Source: Ryuthela nishihirai
Taxonomy: Eukaryota > Arthropoda > Arachnida > Araneae > Heptathelidae
Length of the DNA: 64,000 nucleotides
Reading direction: 5' to 3'
NCBI GenBank assembly: GCA_038380435.1
Contig: JAWZYU010000009.1
Location: 63,331,901 to 63,395,900 of the forward strand
The first letter of the stretch is position 1. The number at the start of each line of letters is the position of its first letter. Made by a program: the position numbers and the translations under genes. The notes under the pieces were generated by a model. That model did not search any database and was not told the origin of the DNA. It saw nothing but the letters and a program-made list of their open reading frames with translations. This document shows, piece after piece, positions 52,988 through 64,000 of the stretch.

Positions 52988-54348
52988 CTTGACGTAGGTG
53001 ATAAATATCTTAATTTATTAACATATTTACATCAAAAGGTCTTTCAATGACCTACAGAACAAAGCTAAATTTCAGCCTGAGATGGCAGTCCGACTCCCTG
53101 CCTCACCTCCAAGACTATGCTCTTACTCCTTCGATGGCTGGCGAGAGAGTGCCCTCTCTTCTCCGTCAGGTGACAGAGGTCAGGGTCAAGTGTAGAATCT
53201 CTAAAACCTGGTAGCCCTCAGCTGACAGTTGATTCCTAAAACTTCTGGCCGCGCCCAGGACTTAGTTTCTAAGAAAGGGGATTGGTTTTCCTGGCTCTCA
53301 TTTTCGTAATGGCAGCCCTATTGAAATTTGGAGAGGGCAAGCCATGGGACGGAGCAATGGCCACTCCAACCAGCTCTCCCACTATTCATGCTGCTAGTGA
53401 GACTCTTGCGAATTTTAAGGAGAGAGAGAGAAATTTATGAAACATTGTCAGATTTTTTATATCACATTGACGAAACCCAAGAGAATTATCTCCCACAAAC
53501 TTATTATATAATTATAAAAAATTAAAAATTATTTATACTGTAATTAATATTAAGAAAAAATTATTAAACGTGCATATTTCATGCAGTTCTCATGAATATT
53601 TTAAAAGCATCTGAAACAAAAAAGAAAAAGCTACACTGAAAAGAAAATACAGTTTCCTCCCCTTTACCTTTTCCGACTAAATAGCGTCATTCCCCCTCCC
53701 CTCGCTTTAATTTAAATATTTTCTAGATCCGGGCCTGGCAGAATTTTTTTTAAAAACTAAAAATCTCCTGTCATGTCCCTCTACTTTATTTTATTATTGC
53801 ATTTGTTGTTATTGTATATATCCATGTTATGTGTATTTTCTGAAGTATCTGAAATGGAAATGTGGCTCATTAATTGTCATTCGGGGCCAAACTGGGTAGT
53901 TCTCCATATACTCGGGAAACGAGTGCATTAAATGGTTTTATTGCACTTCTGTCACTAGCCGGAGGCACTGGTCCGAGTCACGAAGAGGAGCGACGAGAAA
54001 ATGAACAAAGCATTAACGGAGTGTAGCTTACAAACCGAGAGGTCAGAAAGAGGTTACAAACAGAGAGGTCAGACAGAGGTTACAAACAAAGTGATTTTAG
54101 CGCATCGAAGTGACGTAGTTCTTCCTTGGAAACCCGAAAGGAGCAGAGTTTGGTTCTGTATAAAACAGTGTTGTAGAGAGGGAAAAAAGATATCCTCTCC
54201 CCGAGTTTTTAGGTCCGTAAAGAGATTTCTGTAAAGTACAGATTTCCACCTCATCAAATTAATGCTTGAAATAGTAAAGTAGCATTCAAATTTAATTTTG
54301 AGCTAATTGAAGGAAGTCTGCAAGAACATCTATAAAGCCATTAACTTC
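52988..54348. other. Unassigned DNA with GC-rich island
   Basis: 53050-53420 is clearly richer in G+C than its surroundings and contains words such as TGGCCGCGCCCAGGAC. It has no recognised coding sequence and no defined ends; it may be a dispersed repeat or an unannotated exon or promoter region. Confidence 0.4.
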
Positions 54349-54407
54349 TGAGAAATCCTGAGCGCAGCTAACGCCCACAGAATTGAGCACTTATCCATAT
54401 AACTATA

Positions 54408-55605
54408 CACCGAAGAGCCAAAATAATATGACCAACGCGTTTTGTGCAAATCGAAGCAACTGCAGGTAAACGACACCGCGTGTGAAGGTCATGAAACGCA
54501 TAAAAAAACTGATATTGAGCTCTGTTAATCGGCATTATTCTTGTTCCTCAGAGGGGAAAGGTAACGGACTTAAGTGAATTTGACAAACGCCAAATTGTAA
54601 TGGCCAGACGACTGGGTCAGAGCATTTCTGAGACGGCAAGGATGTGGGGTGCTCGCGGTCAGCTGTGGTTAGTACCTTTAAAAAGCACTCTGAGGAGGGA
54701 AAAACCACGAACTGCCGGCAAGATGTGAACCGACCATGGCTCATCGATGCAAGAGGTGAGCGAAGGCTATCCCGTATGGTATGAGCCAACAGAAGGGATA
54801 CTGTGGCGCAACTCTCCCGTAATTTAAATGCTGGTGACGGGAGAAATGTGTCACAACACAAAGTACATCGAACCCTGGTGAAAATGGGGCTGCGTAGCCC
54901 TCCTAGTGCTCATAGTAACCTCTGTGTTTGCTATCGAAAGCGTCAACAATGGGCACGCGAGCATCAAAACTGGAACTTTAATGATTGGAAAAAGGTCGTC
55001 TGGTCCGATGAATCTCTTTTCCTGTTGCATAGCCGAGTACGTATGCGTCGTTTACCTGGGGAAGTGTTGGCATCAGGATGCACTGTGGGAAGAAAACAAG
55101 CCAGTGGGAAGAAGTGTAATGCTTTGTGCAATGTTCTGCTGGGAAACCCTCGGGCCAGTCATTCATGTGTAGGAAACTATGATTTCTACCACCTACCAAA
55201 ACATTATTGCAGACTAGGTATCCTTTCATGGCAATGGTATATCCCTCTAGTAGTGTCTTCTTTCAGCAGGATAATGCACCATGCCACGCTGCCCGGATTG
55301 TTCGAGAATGGTTTGCGGAACATGAGGAAGACTTCCAGGTATTGCCCTGGCCTCCAATAGTCTATGCATCAATCCAAAAGAGCATCTGTTTTTTTTTTTG
55401 AGCAGCATATCCGATCTGCGGTGGCTCAACCACGTAACTTACAAGAGTTAAAGGATCTGCTGGTAACGTATTGGAACCATATACCAAAAGACACCTTTAG
55501 AAATCTTGTAGCGTCCATGCCTCACCGAGTAAGAGCTGTTTTGGCAGCACGTGGACGACCAATATCATATTAGCCAGGTTCTCATAATATTTTGGCTCTT
55601 CGGTA
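54408..55605 (+). mobile_element. Tc1-like transposon copy 2
   Basis: The left terminus CACCGAAGAGCCAAAATAAT and the right terminus ATATTTTGGCTCTTCGGTA are inverted repeats flanked by TA at 54406-54407 and 55606-55607. It is 1198 bp, fuller than its relative at 26243-27375. Removing it rejoins the left and right parts of the LTR-like repeat, in line with the uninterrupted counterpart at 56489 onward. Confidence 0.88.
54558..55573 (+). pseudogene. Tc1-like transposase pseudogene (DD34E type)
   Basis: Reading order: TDLSEFDKRQIVMARRLGQS with the first helix-turn-helix, RREKPRTAGKM in a shifted frame, then the open frame from 54803 (AQLSRNLNAGDGRNVSQHKV, WKKVVWSDESLF with the first catalytic aspartate). 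The second aspartate is in FQQDNAPCHAARIVREWFAE (frame from 55207). The 'NPIE' block is degraded at about 55360-55385, and the C-terminus ELKDLLVTYWNHIPKDTF ends RPISY with a stop at 55571-55573. At least three frame changes make it inactive. The family cuts and pastes at TA sites. Confidence 0.8.
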
Positions 55606-55982
55606 TACGTATATGCGTGAATGTAAATAAACCGTATCGTCCTCTACTATTGTGACTTCGTTTATTTCACCTTCCTACACAACATTTGGCAAGCAGGTCT
55701 GATGTACATCTAAGTGCTGGTGTAAAAACCCACAAATCTGTACGTTCACCTAGGATAACGGGTGAATAGTAATTAATTGGACAAATTAATCGTCTTCTAC
55801 AAAATGCAATGTAAGAGTTTACTTTAGTCATCCTACCACGTCGACATTTGGCGCAGTTGAGACAGCATTACTTTTGTATATCGAAGAAAATTTTCAGTGA
55901 TTCTGTGAAGTATGTTAAAAAAAATGGAAGAAATTCAGAAAATTTCTAGTGGTTCTGCGAACTGCGAATAAGAGGCTGCAAA

Positions 55983-56369
55983 GTGTTCAGTGGACTGGGC
56001 CACATTCACTTAAGAGTTCTACGGTGTGCAATTTATTTCCGCGAGTTCTGCTACCCTTACATTTTTGCTGAATCCTTCCCAGTGCCATGTTTCGTCACTG
56101 TGGAAGAGGTTCTTCCTTTTGGAAGGAAATTCCAGTTCCAACAGACAAGGAAGCAGAAGTCATATCTTCTCGGGAGAGAAAGATCTGTGTGTTTTTCTGT
56201 CTTTTTTAATTTTTGTACGAGTTTTGCGCTGCTAATGATGCTTAGGAGTCGTGAGAAAACCTGGAGTTTAACTGAGCAGGACAGATTAGCGAAATTGAAA
56301 GAATTGATAGCGATTTTCGAATCGAACAATGTGCTAGCGGATTTGTTCGGATCCGATCGAAGTGAATGA
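55983..56369 (+). CDS. Short ORF inside the LTR-like element, function unknown
   Basis: It has 128 codons. The C-terminal half (EKTWSLTEQDRLAKLKELIA) is hydrophilic and helix-prone and leads into a downstream purine-rich stretch encoding Arg/Glu-rich peptide. Position and composition would suit a remnant of a gag-like N-terminus, but no diagnostic motif is present. It may be a chance frame. Confidence 0.25.
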   Translation: MFSGLGHIHLRVLRCAIYFREFCYPYIFAESFPVPCFVTVEEVLPFGRKFQFQQTRKQKSYLLGRERSVCFSVFFNFCTSFALLMMLRSREKTWSLTEQDRLAKLKELIAIFESNNVLADLFGSDRSE

Positions 56370-56778
56370 TTCAGATCAGAAATAGGTCTCAGAGAGGGAA
56401 TATGTGATGATGAAATAACGAAGAGAGAACGAGGAAAGAGATAGGGAAGAAATAAGATTGGAAAGGGAACGAAGAAGAGAGAAACTTCTGAGAAATCTTG
56501 AGCGCAACAGAATCTAACATATTCCCATATGCACATATATGTGTGAATGTAAATAAACAGTGTCGTCCTCTACTATAAGGCATTCTTTTATTTCATTTTC
56601 GTACACGACATTTGGTACAGAACGTCTGAAACACACCTAAGCACGGGTGAAGGAACCCATGAGTTTGTGCTTTCACCCAGGATAACTGGTGAATAGCAAT
56701 TAATTGGACTGTTTAATGGTCCTCTACAAAGTGCATTGAATACTTTACTTCAGTCATTCTGCCACATCCATGACAACG

Positions 56779-56955
56779 CCTTAAGAAGCTGTTTACCACA
56801 GAGGTCTGACAGTTTATACGCTCCAGTAGAAGGTCTGGGAGGAAAGCAAGAACTCATCAAAAAAGCAGCACAAACAACACAATCTTACCCGAGGCTCGAA
56901 CCCAGGTCCCTTTGATTAGTAGCCACGCACGCTAAGCACTCGACCACGGGACTGC
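56779..56955 (-). repeat. SINE B copy, truncating the LTR-like element
   Basis: Minus strand: GTGGTCGAGTGCTTAGCGTG head, B box GGGTTCGAGCCTCGG, body with CTCCCAGACCTTCTAC, AAACTGTCAGACCTCTGTGG and AAACAGCTTCTTAAGGC. It follows the last recognisable base of the second LTR-like repeat. Confidence 0.78.
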
Positions 56956-59900
56956 TAATTATGCAAGCATTCAATAAATATTTCAAACGATCGATATTTA
57001 GGGGGACTAGATCACGATTCATAATTTTCTCCACTAAAAATTTACCGCAGTTATCTTCACTAAGAAGTTACATTAGTTGCATCACTGTCTTCTAGTTTTA
57101 ATACTCCTAAGAATGCCCATTTTATTCTGAACTCCCACAGTATACGATTTATCTAGTACCCACTATTTATATTATGTTATTACCACTTTTTAATTAATGT
57201 CTCAGGTTGAAAAAATTTGAATATAATCATTGAAAACCTTTAACTCTTTGAATTTTTAAATGAAACTAGTATATAAAGCTGGTCTTCTTTAACTTACTCG
57301 CAAAGAAGAACATCTGATAAATCATGAATCAGACTGAAATACTTGTGCCATAAAAAGTACGGAGTACAATACTGTTTTGTCCGAATGTATACTGTATTGG
57401 TAGCATAGATCCTAATGACAGCCTCAGCACAGTTAAAAGTATTTGAATTCCAATTATTTAAAAACTTATCTATTCAAGAAACCATGTCACCAAAATGTGC
57501 AAAATATCGTAAAGGCTTTTGGGGAGATATGGGAATAATTGCAATTCTGTATGATGGCATAATCTACAACGATTATTTAAAAAAAAAAACAGTTATGTAT
57601 TTAAATTCAATACTGTTGCTAAATTATATATAAATTACCTTAGAAAACTAAATAAAAATTAAATTTTGGCTCTTTAATTGCTTTAAAGCAAACATTTTTT
57701 CCTTAAAGTTTTTCCTGGAAAATTAATGTTATTATTTTTCTTTTTTTTTTTACTTATTTTCAACGTAGCATTTTTCATCATTTTCCCCAGCTCAGAAGTT
57801 TTCTTGGACTCAAATTATTACTCTTTCTGCAGTAAGTTTTTAAATAATCTGACTTTCCGTTAGAGACAGGCTATCACGAGAGGAAAATCATCAGGAGCCT
57901 ATGTTTATGGTGAGCTGCCCTGAGAAATTTTAATGACCTCTAAACTTCCAGCCATAATCCGTGCTTAAAGCTTGAACAGTCATGAAGTGGGCACAAGCCA
58001 TAAACCTCCATTCTGTACGACAATATTTTATACAAACTTAGGAATTCTTCTTCCAGTTGATTATTCATGAGCTACTCTCTTTTAAACGAGGCAAATCCAT
58101 TGAACTTTTGAGTCCTCTTCGCATACGTTTCCGACAATAGTGCTAACGATAAAACGTCAATCTAACAATAAAGACGTGAGTACGGAATAAAACAGTTTCG
58201 TCCTGAACGATGGACAACTGTCAGTATACGATTGTTTTATGACAACAGAGTGTTTGTATGATGTTATTTTACAGCCCTTTGGCTGCATTGGAATGGCTAA
58301 AGATGCTACCGAACTAAGGAACTCAGATTTATTAAACCGTAAAATTTTACGTAAGAAAATTACTTTCTTTAGGAGAAGCACATAAAATTCTTTTGAAATA
58401 CTTCACTTCTCTGATTCTATAGTTTCAGTATATACATATTCTCTGAAATCAAGCTAAAAACTCAGAGACCTATACTTGGTTCAATGAGTGGAATATGGGC
58501 GTAAATGAATAATAATGTAAATCGCTATAAATATTTTGGTTTTCACAAAATAATTTATTAAGGTTTAGTAAAAGCTACTATTTGCATATTGCTAAACTTC
58601 ACTCAAAGAGAAAAAAGTTTATAATCTTTAATCCCCTTCGTACGGAGGAGAGTTTTCAGAATTATTCCCGCTGAACCACTCTGTATATTTCGACTGCCCC
58701 AACAATTAAATAAGCTAATAGAAAATGTTCGATTTTTTTTTTTTAATATTTAAGTAGAATACGGTTCAGTATAAGAATAAATATTACTTCACATAGCAGA
58801 TTATTATAAATCTGCTAAATTTTATAATTGTAATCAGTACTTTATACACATGAAATTGGAAAAGAGTTTCGGAGATATTTTTCTCTTGTTGGATTATAGA
58901 CATTATCTTAAGAGAACAGGCAAGAAACATCGAGAACACCGTGTGTTTGCTTTAGGTTACTGTTGTGAGTCTTAGGACTTACAAAGTAGATCAGGGATAG
59001 GATTATCATTCATCAAGTCACCGCCATTTCAAAGGCTCATTTCTTTGGTTACTAGCATGTCACCTTTAAGCAATGCTATCGAAGAGGGCAAATTTACTAC
59101 CACAGAGATGTGCTTCATCAAAAAATAACATTTGCATTTCCTTTATTATTTCGTGTATACTCTATTACACTTTCTCTTCACGACCTAAATGACTAGATTT
59201 CATTTAGCAAGGCTCTTCCAACCCAAACTTAGTGAAGAGTCACTAGGAAAACAAAATTATATTCTTAAATTTCCGCAGGAAAAATTACCTACAATCGTAC
59301 ATTACTAATGATTAATGAATTAGAACAAAAACTGTATTTTTAAAGACATCGAGAATATATCATAATTAAAAGACATTTTTTTTGTTTTTTATGATTAATG
59401 AGTACTATAATTGGCAAAATAATTTGCTTATGTACTTAAAAATGTTCCGTAACACAATTGTAAGAAATTAGTTAGATTCAGTATATTGATAATTTGTTTT
59501 ATGAATCTTAAGTTCATTTTCAGTGAGCAGCGTGAGGTTAACGAGTCACAACTCTAACGGGCCCGATTCAAGCCATCCTCTATAATAGTGGTTCTCAACT
59601 TTTTTGCGCTGAAAGCCCAGTTATATTTTTCTAAGACCTTCTTCATGGAAGGCAATGCTAATCTATGATGGATATATATATATATATGTGTGTTTATATG
59701 ACTTTATATGGGAGGAACCACTCCCTCTAGCCAGCGTTTTCTTGGTTTTTTTTATATGGAAATAGATTAAATAGATTATCGAATAATTATTAGGTTAGCA
59801 AAGTTATGTATTTTTTAATTCGACAGAAAAACCTATGAAAAATCTTTGAAGAGCAGTTCTAAATCAACCATTCTTTTTTTACGCCTTCATTTAAGAGAAG

Positions 59901-62100
59901 AAATAGGACAAGTTACTTTTCTAATAATATACAATCCCATTGGTATGACTCCTCGGATGCGATTTCAAACTTTTGCCCAAAGAAGAATATTTTAACGGTC
60001 TTCCAAATGGGAGAAAGATCCCATGCCCACCACCTCCACTAAAGTAGATAATAGATAACAAAAGAAAACAAGTTTGTGATGCAGTGCAAAATAAAGAATT
60101 AGGAGAAAGTTCAAGAGTACTGTACCCTCACCTACACTGTTGCCTTTTAAATATCGAATATGTTATAATAAAAGAGTAGCATATCCAAACAATGTGCTCA
60201 CTATAACTTGTATTCTGGATGAATAGTTCATTGCAGCACAATTAATTTACAAAAAATATAGATCCATTTTGGTCACATTGCTATGATATGAAACCACTAC
60301 ACATCTCATTAAATTGTATCTACTACACTAATGAAAGACTTCTTCGAAAGCAGAAAAAGATGTAAACGAATACAAATCGAGAGAAATTCTCTCAGCAAAA
60401 GATCCACAAAAATGGCAACTGGGAACAAAAATATTGCTTGAATTTTTTCGTAAAGCAAATGTTAACGATCATATTTGGCAACTGTAAGAAAACGCCTCTA
60501 GAAATAACGAAGAAAAAAAAGCAAAATAGCCATAACAAAATGAATAACAAAAACATCATTACAGTTAAGTCTATTTTCTCTACTTCACCTGGGCGACGTT
60601 TTCCCTGCATAAGAAACCCTAGAATCGGAAGAAGAAATTATTGATAGAAAAGATCGCATGACCTTATTTTTTTACATTCACTAACTTTTATTTCCCTGTT
60701 ACTTTCATATTTTTTTCAAAAATGTTTTTCGTTTGTTCAGAGACGTTTTGTCGTCGGATCTACCCAGAAAGTGAGTTAGAATAAAAAAGTGATTTCGAAC
60801 AAAAAAACAGAAATGTCAAACACGTTTTGAAAAGCAGAATCTAAAGAGGCCACGACTACTTTTTTTGAGAAATTTAATAATCGGAACGAATAAGAAAAAA
60901 AAAATTTGCAACTTATGTATTAAGTATATATATTGCAAAAACACAAGAGAGAAATTATATACATCGGAAATTCTTTACATCTTGTTTTTCCTTTTCGAAA
61001 ATATATGTATTGTATGCTGTCAGCACATCAAGATCAAACACATTAGAAATATTGTTTGCAATTTAATCTAGAATTTAAAAGTTTTACAATAAAAATTAAA
61101 TTTGCTGAAGTAAACACTAGAATTAATTAACTTTAAACATTGGTTTGCTCTGAATGGGATTCGAACTCCTTTCAGGAGGACACAATTTTTTTTCAGTTAA
61201 TTATTTCAAGTGTTTCTTGTCTACAGGATATTTTTCTGTGCTACTTTATTATTAATAAAGGTGATTTTATATTAATTTTACTGCTGCTCTTGACGTCTTT
61301 TATAATTATGTAATTCAACTGGAATATGAACTTTCTAGCTTGATAATTTCCCTTTCATGTTTTGTGTATTGTCGTTTTTTTTGTGCGTGTGCATGCATTA
61401 ATGCATAGAGGTTCTGAGTGTTAAAAATGAGTTCTGCTTCAAATAAAGAGCAAGTGAGGGCCTTTCACACAAGACCCGCATCTCCAACTACATAAGTTCA
61501 ACAAAGCAACGAATCTTTACATAGTTAGTAAATATAATCGAGCAGAAGAGACATAATTTGTTTTTCTGCCCCATCAATTTTTATCGAAATATATATACGA
61601 AACAACGGAAATTATTAAACTTTACCTTTCCATGTGTCAAGTTTGCCAATGTAAGAAGAATAGGAAATGGGGTTTAATATCAAAACCTATTTTTCATTTC
61701 CGAGTTGAAAAGCCATTTATCAGGTAGACGACAGATATATAGACTGTCAGTCAAAATTTATTCTTGTTTGTTAAGACCACTTAACAAAATTTGCATTATT
61801 GCGAGCATTAAAAAGTGAACTTGTTGAAGAAGTTGCTTATCAACTCAATGATATTTTCTAACGATTAGCTCTCCATGTATCTTGCAATCTGAGAATGGTA
61901 GGAAATTTTTCTTTTTTCGCAGTTTTGAGTAATAAAATCACAATTAATTTCTAAACCTAATTTTATTGTTTGTGATATAGAATTTTAGTAAACTTTCTAA
62001 GGAGAATTCGTTTTTTCCGAATAGTTTTCCTAATTTCTAGTATTTACTAGGTAAAACTAGAATAAACTAAAATCGAGTTTTAACTGTAACATAGATTTTT
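56956..62100. other. Unassigned AT-rich DNA (5.1 kb)
   Basis: No gene or complete transposon recognised. TAGTGGTTCTCAACTTTTTT at 59587 looks like a hAT-type left end, but no partner end or 8-bp duplication was found. A short (TA)n run occurs at about 59672. Short frames at 57415-57633, 58157-58381 and 60392-61071 show no motif and are low complexity. Confidence 0.45.
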
Positions 62101-63155
62101 TTAGTAGTAATTCTATATCCTCTCTTTTCATAATGTAACTCTGACCATAAACTGCATTTCTATTGTAGTCTAACATTTTCCCCTCCGTTTTAGAAGGGTT
62201 TTAAAACATTTCTTGAAAAAACCGAATAAAATTAATGATGCATTTTTTGACTACATTACTCTTATTGGCATTTTCAAAAGTGTAGGTCCATTCAAAATGA
62301 ACAAGAGAGAAGACACAAATTGTTCTTTTGCTGACTTTCTCACTTGAATCAGGCTTCAGGATGTTTTGTAGAGTTGGGTGCCTTGCTCCACAGTGACATT
62401 TTTTTTCATAGTGAATTAATTATTAAAGTTACAAATACCCTTGTTTCATGTCATTTGCAGCGCGCACTAAGTCTTGTCTGAGTCTCATGTATCCTTTGCT
62501 AAATGTTCAATAGGTCATAAAACCCAAGTCTCGGAATTCAAGAAGGAGATAAGAAAAGTTTGTTAAGAGTAAATTAGGGTGTTTCCTTATAAAGTCATTC
62601 AACAATGGCATGCGTATCATCAAGCCCGGATTTAGAAAAATATAAAGAGATGGGAGGGGGGAGGGGCGAAGTCACTAACATACAAAACCTTTAACAACAA
62701 CAACAACAATAATCAACGAAACAAATACAGTACATATACATTCTTAAATAATATCCGTATTGGCAGATATAGTGGGACATCAATCTTTTTCCGTACTACA
62801 GTAATTCATTCATCTATAGTCCATTATTTATGAAAGTAAAAACTTTAAACTCTAAGAAAACCCACAACAACAAAAAAACGCACAAAGAAACAAAAAATTC
62901 TGATTATTAATATTATTTAACATTTTTTTAACATCCCCTCCCACTGTTTTTTTTATAATTTAATTTTTAGTAATAATTCTATACCCTCTATTTCCATAAT
63001 GTAAGTCTAACCATAAACTACATTTCCATTGTAGTCTAACATTTTTCCCTCCATTTTAGAAGGTTTTTTTAAAACATTTTTTGAAAAATGCGAATAAAAT
63101 TAATGATGTATTTTTTTGCCGACATTACTCTTATTAGCATTTTCAAAAGTATAGG
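62101..63155 (+). repeat. ~190-bp direct repeat, copies 870 bp apart
   Basis: 62101-62286 and 62967-63155 share the order TTAGTA.TAATTCTATA, CCATTGTAGTCTAACATTTT, AATAAAATTAATGATG and GCATTTTCAAAAGT, by eye 85-90% alike with small indels. No coding content. It may be the remains of a repeat family or a local duplication. Confidence 0.85.
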
Positions 63156-63327
63156 GAGGCTTCCCCTTGTTAGTTATAACATATGCCTCTTTGCTTGTGC
63201 TGATGTCACGGCAAAACTTTCCACCAGTAACAAATATCGTGTTTGATATGATTTATTTATAATGGAGATAATACTTTAAGATACACTTTTCTTCCCGTGT
63301 GAAGAATTCTTCACTTACTCTATAATA

Positions 63328-63717
63328 CAGAATGATTCAAAATTCGCGTAACCATGTTAGAAACTTTCATTTATTCTCAATTTACGTTCACAAATTTTTA
63401 ACAAATGGTTACAATAGATGTTGAAAATGAATCAGGAAAATGTTCATTGAAATCACCTTGAAGAGTTAAAAATGATTTGGTTGTTAAATAACGTTCTACG
63501 ATGTTTACTTGTTCGGCCTGGTAAGATTTCAATATAAGCAACTAGTACAATATGCGATACCAACAACTAACTGATAGCATGAGAACTAAACTAAACAGTG
63601 TTGCATTATGTTAGTGACTTCAGGGTTGCCAACGTTAGAATCGGTATTTAATTTCGTCTATTTGCGCGAAATAATAAGCATTTGCATTTCAGGTTGCGCG
63701 AATTTTGAATCACTCTG
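63328..63717. mobile_element. MITE with TIRs related to the 8411-9142 element
   Basis: The left end CAGAATGATTCAAAATTCGC and the inverted right end CAGAGTGATTCAAAATTCGC differ at one position; TA flanks both ends (63326-63327 and 63718-63719). It is 390 bp with no coding sequence. The first 15 bases resemble those of the 8411-9142 element (CAGGGTGATTCAAAA), suggesting related transposases can recognise both. Confidence 0.85.
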
Positions 63718-64000
63718 TACTAGCAAGCCACATTCATGCGATTTTCTAGCGGTTGGTAACGTGTAAAATAAGCAATCACAACGGCAATTTTCTGGCATTT
63801 CCAATGGAAAATATTAGAAATCTCTAATAGAAAAATTTGCAACAGTAAAATATTTCCACTGGAAAAAAAAAACAACGTTCTTGTTCTATTGGTCGCAAAA
63901 ACAGCTTTTACGACAAAAAAACTTTTTTTCGAAATCGGAGATTTTTAAAACGTACTCCTAATCTGAGCTAAATAGCTTGACTTATTAATTCACTACTGGT

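Larger units (their letters stand above)
54349..56778 (+). mobile_element. Small LTR-retrotransposon-like element, split by Tc1 and cut by SINE B
   Basis: Two diverged direct repeats in the same orientation begin TGAGAAATC. The first is 54349-54407 plus 55608-55852 (interrupted by the Tc1 copy) and ends near ACGTCGACA. The second is 56489-56778 and is cut by SINE B. Between them lie TTTGGCGCAGTTGAGAC right after the first repeat, a primer-binding-site-like position, and a strongly purine-rich tract (about 56386-56486) just before the second repeat. The internal part is only about 630 bp, with a short frame (55983-56369). The repeats look about 70% alike by eye, so it is old. The interpretation is inference. 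Confidence 0.5.

Noticed and set aside
59587..59700. Complete hAT element
   Set aside because: Only a left-end-like sequence is present; no right end or 8-bp duplication was found.

Overview
This looks like nuclear DNA from an arthropod, probably a chelicerate such as a spider. That assignment is inference from the repeat content (RTE-type LINEs, tRNA-derived SINEs, Tc1/mariner and ZBED-like hAT elements) and the AT-rich, gene-poor background; no species-diagnostic gene is present. I see no bacterial-style genes, operons, CRISPR arrays or RNA genes outside the tRNA-like heads of SINEs. I identified no host gene with confidence. One possible host exon is listed on the minus strand at 52830-52987.

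The window is a graveyard of transposable elements. Three closely related RTE-clade LINE copies dominate. Copy 1 (11868-15526) looks full length, with one reading frame broken by only three stop codons. Copy 2 (21029-23945) is 5'-truncated but carries an uninterrupted 925-codon ORF; its first 131 bp duplicate DNA found about 420 bp upstream of the insertion site. Copy 3 (30075-33183) is frameshifted and holds a triplicated 31-bp unit. Directly after copy 3 lies an older jockey/CR1-like LINE (about 33285-36400), which is split by a SINE.

DNA transposons are a mariner-like relic (2371-3545), a relic with a 'FLWG'-type DDE transposase (about 7620-8040), its TIR-bounded internally deleted relative (8411-9142), a MITE with related TIRs (63328-63717), two copies of one Tc1-like family (26243-27375 and 54408-55605), a hAT MITE (29119-29326), and a hAT element with a ZBED-like transposase (38066-41268). 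The hAT element has an 8-bp target duplication, contains an R2-like LINE endonuclease fragment, and ends in two adjacent hairpins, one of them a perfect 43-bp palindrome. A pseudogene of a repetitive, functionally uncharacterised protein family lies at 50212-51840. A small LTR-retrotransposon-like structure (54349-56778) is interrupted by the second Tc1 copy and cut by a SINE.

Two SINE families recur. SINE A (about 380 bp; A and B boxes; conserved GGGACGTTAAGC core) has ten copies or fragments, several with exact target-site duplications. SINE B (about 200 bp) has seven. One SINE A copy contains the tRNA-like part of SINE B. The remainder is AT-rich sequence with minisatellites (34-bp unit at 43637-43970), short tandem repeats and hairpins. 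All alignments and repeat boundaries were made by eye within the window.
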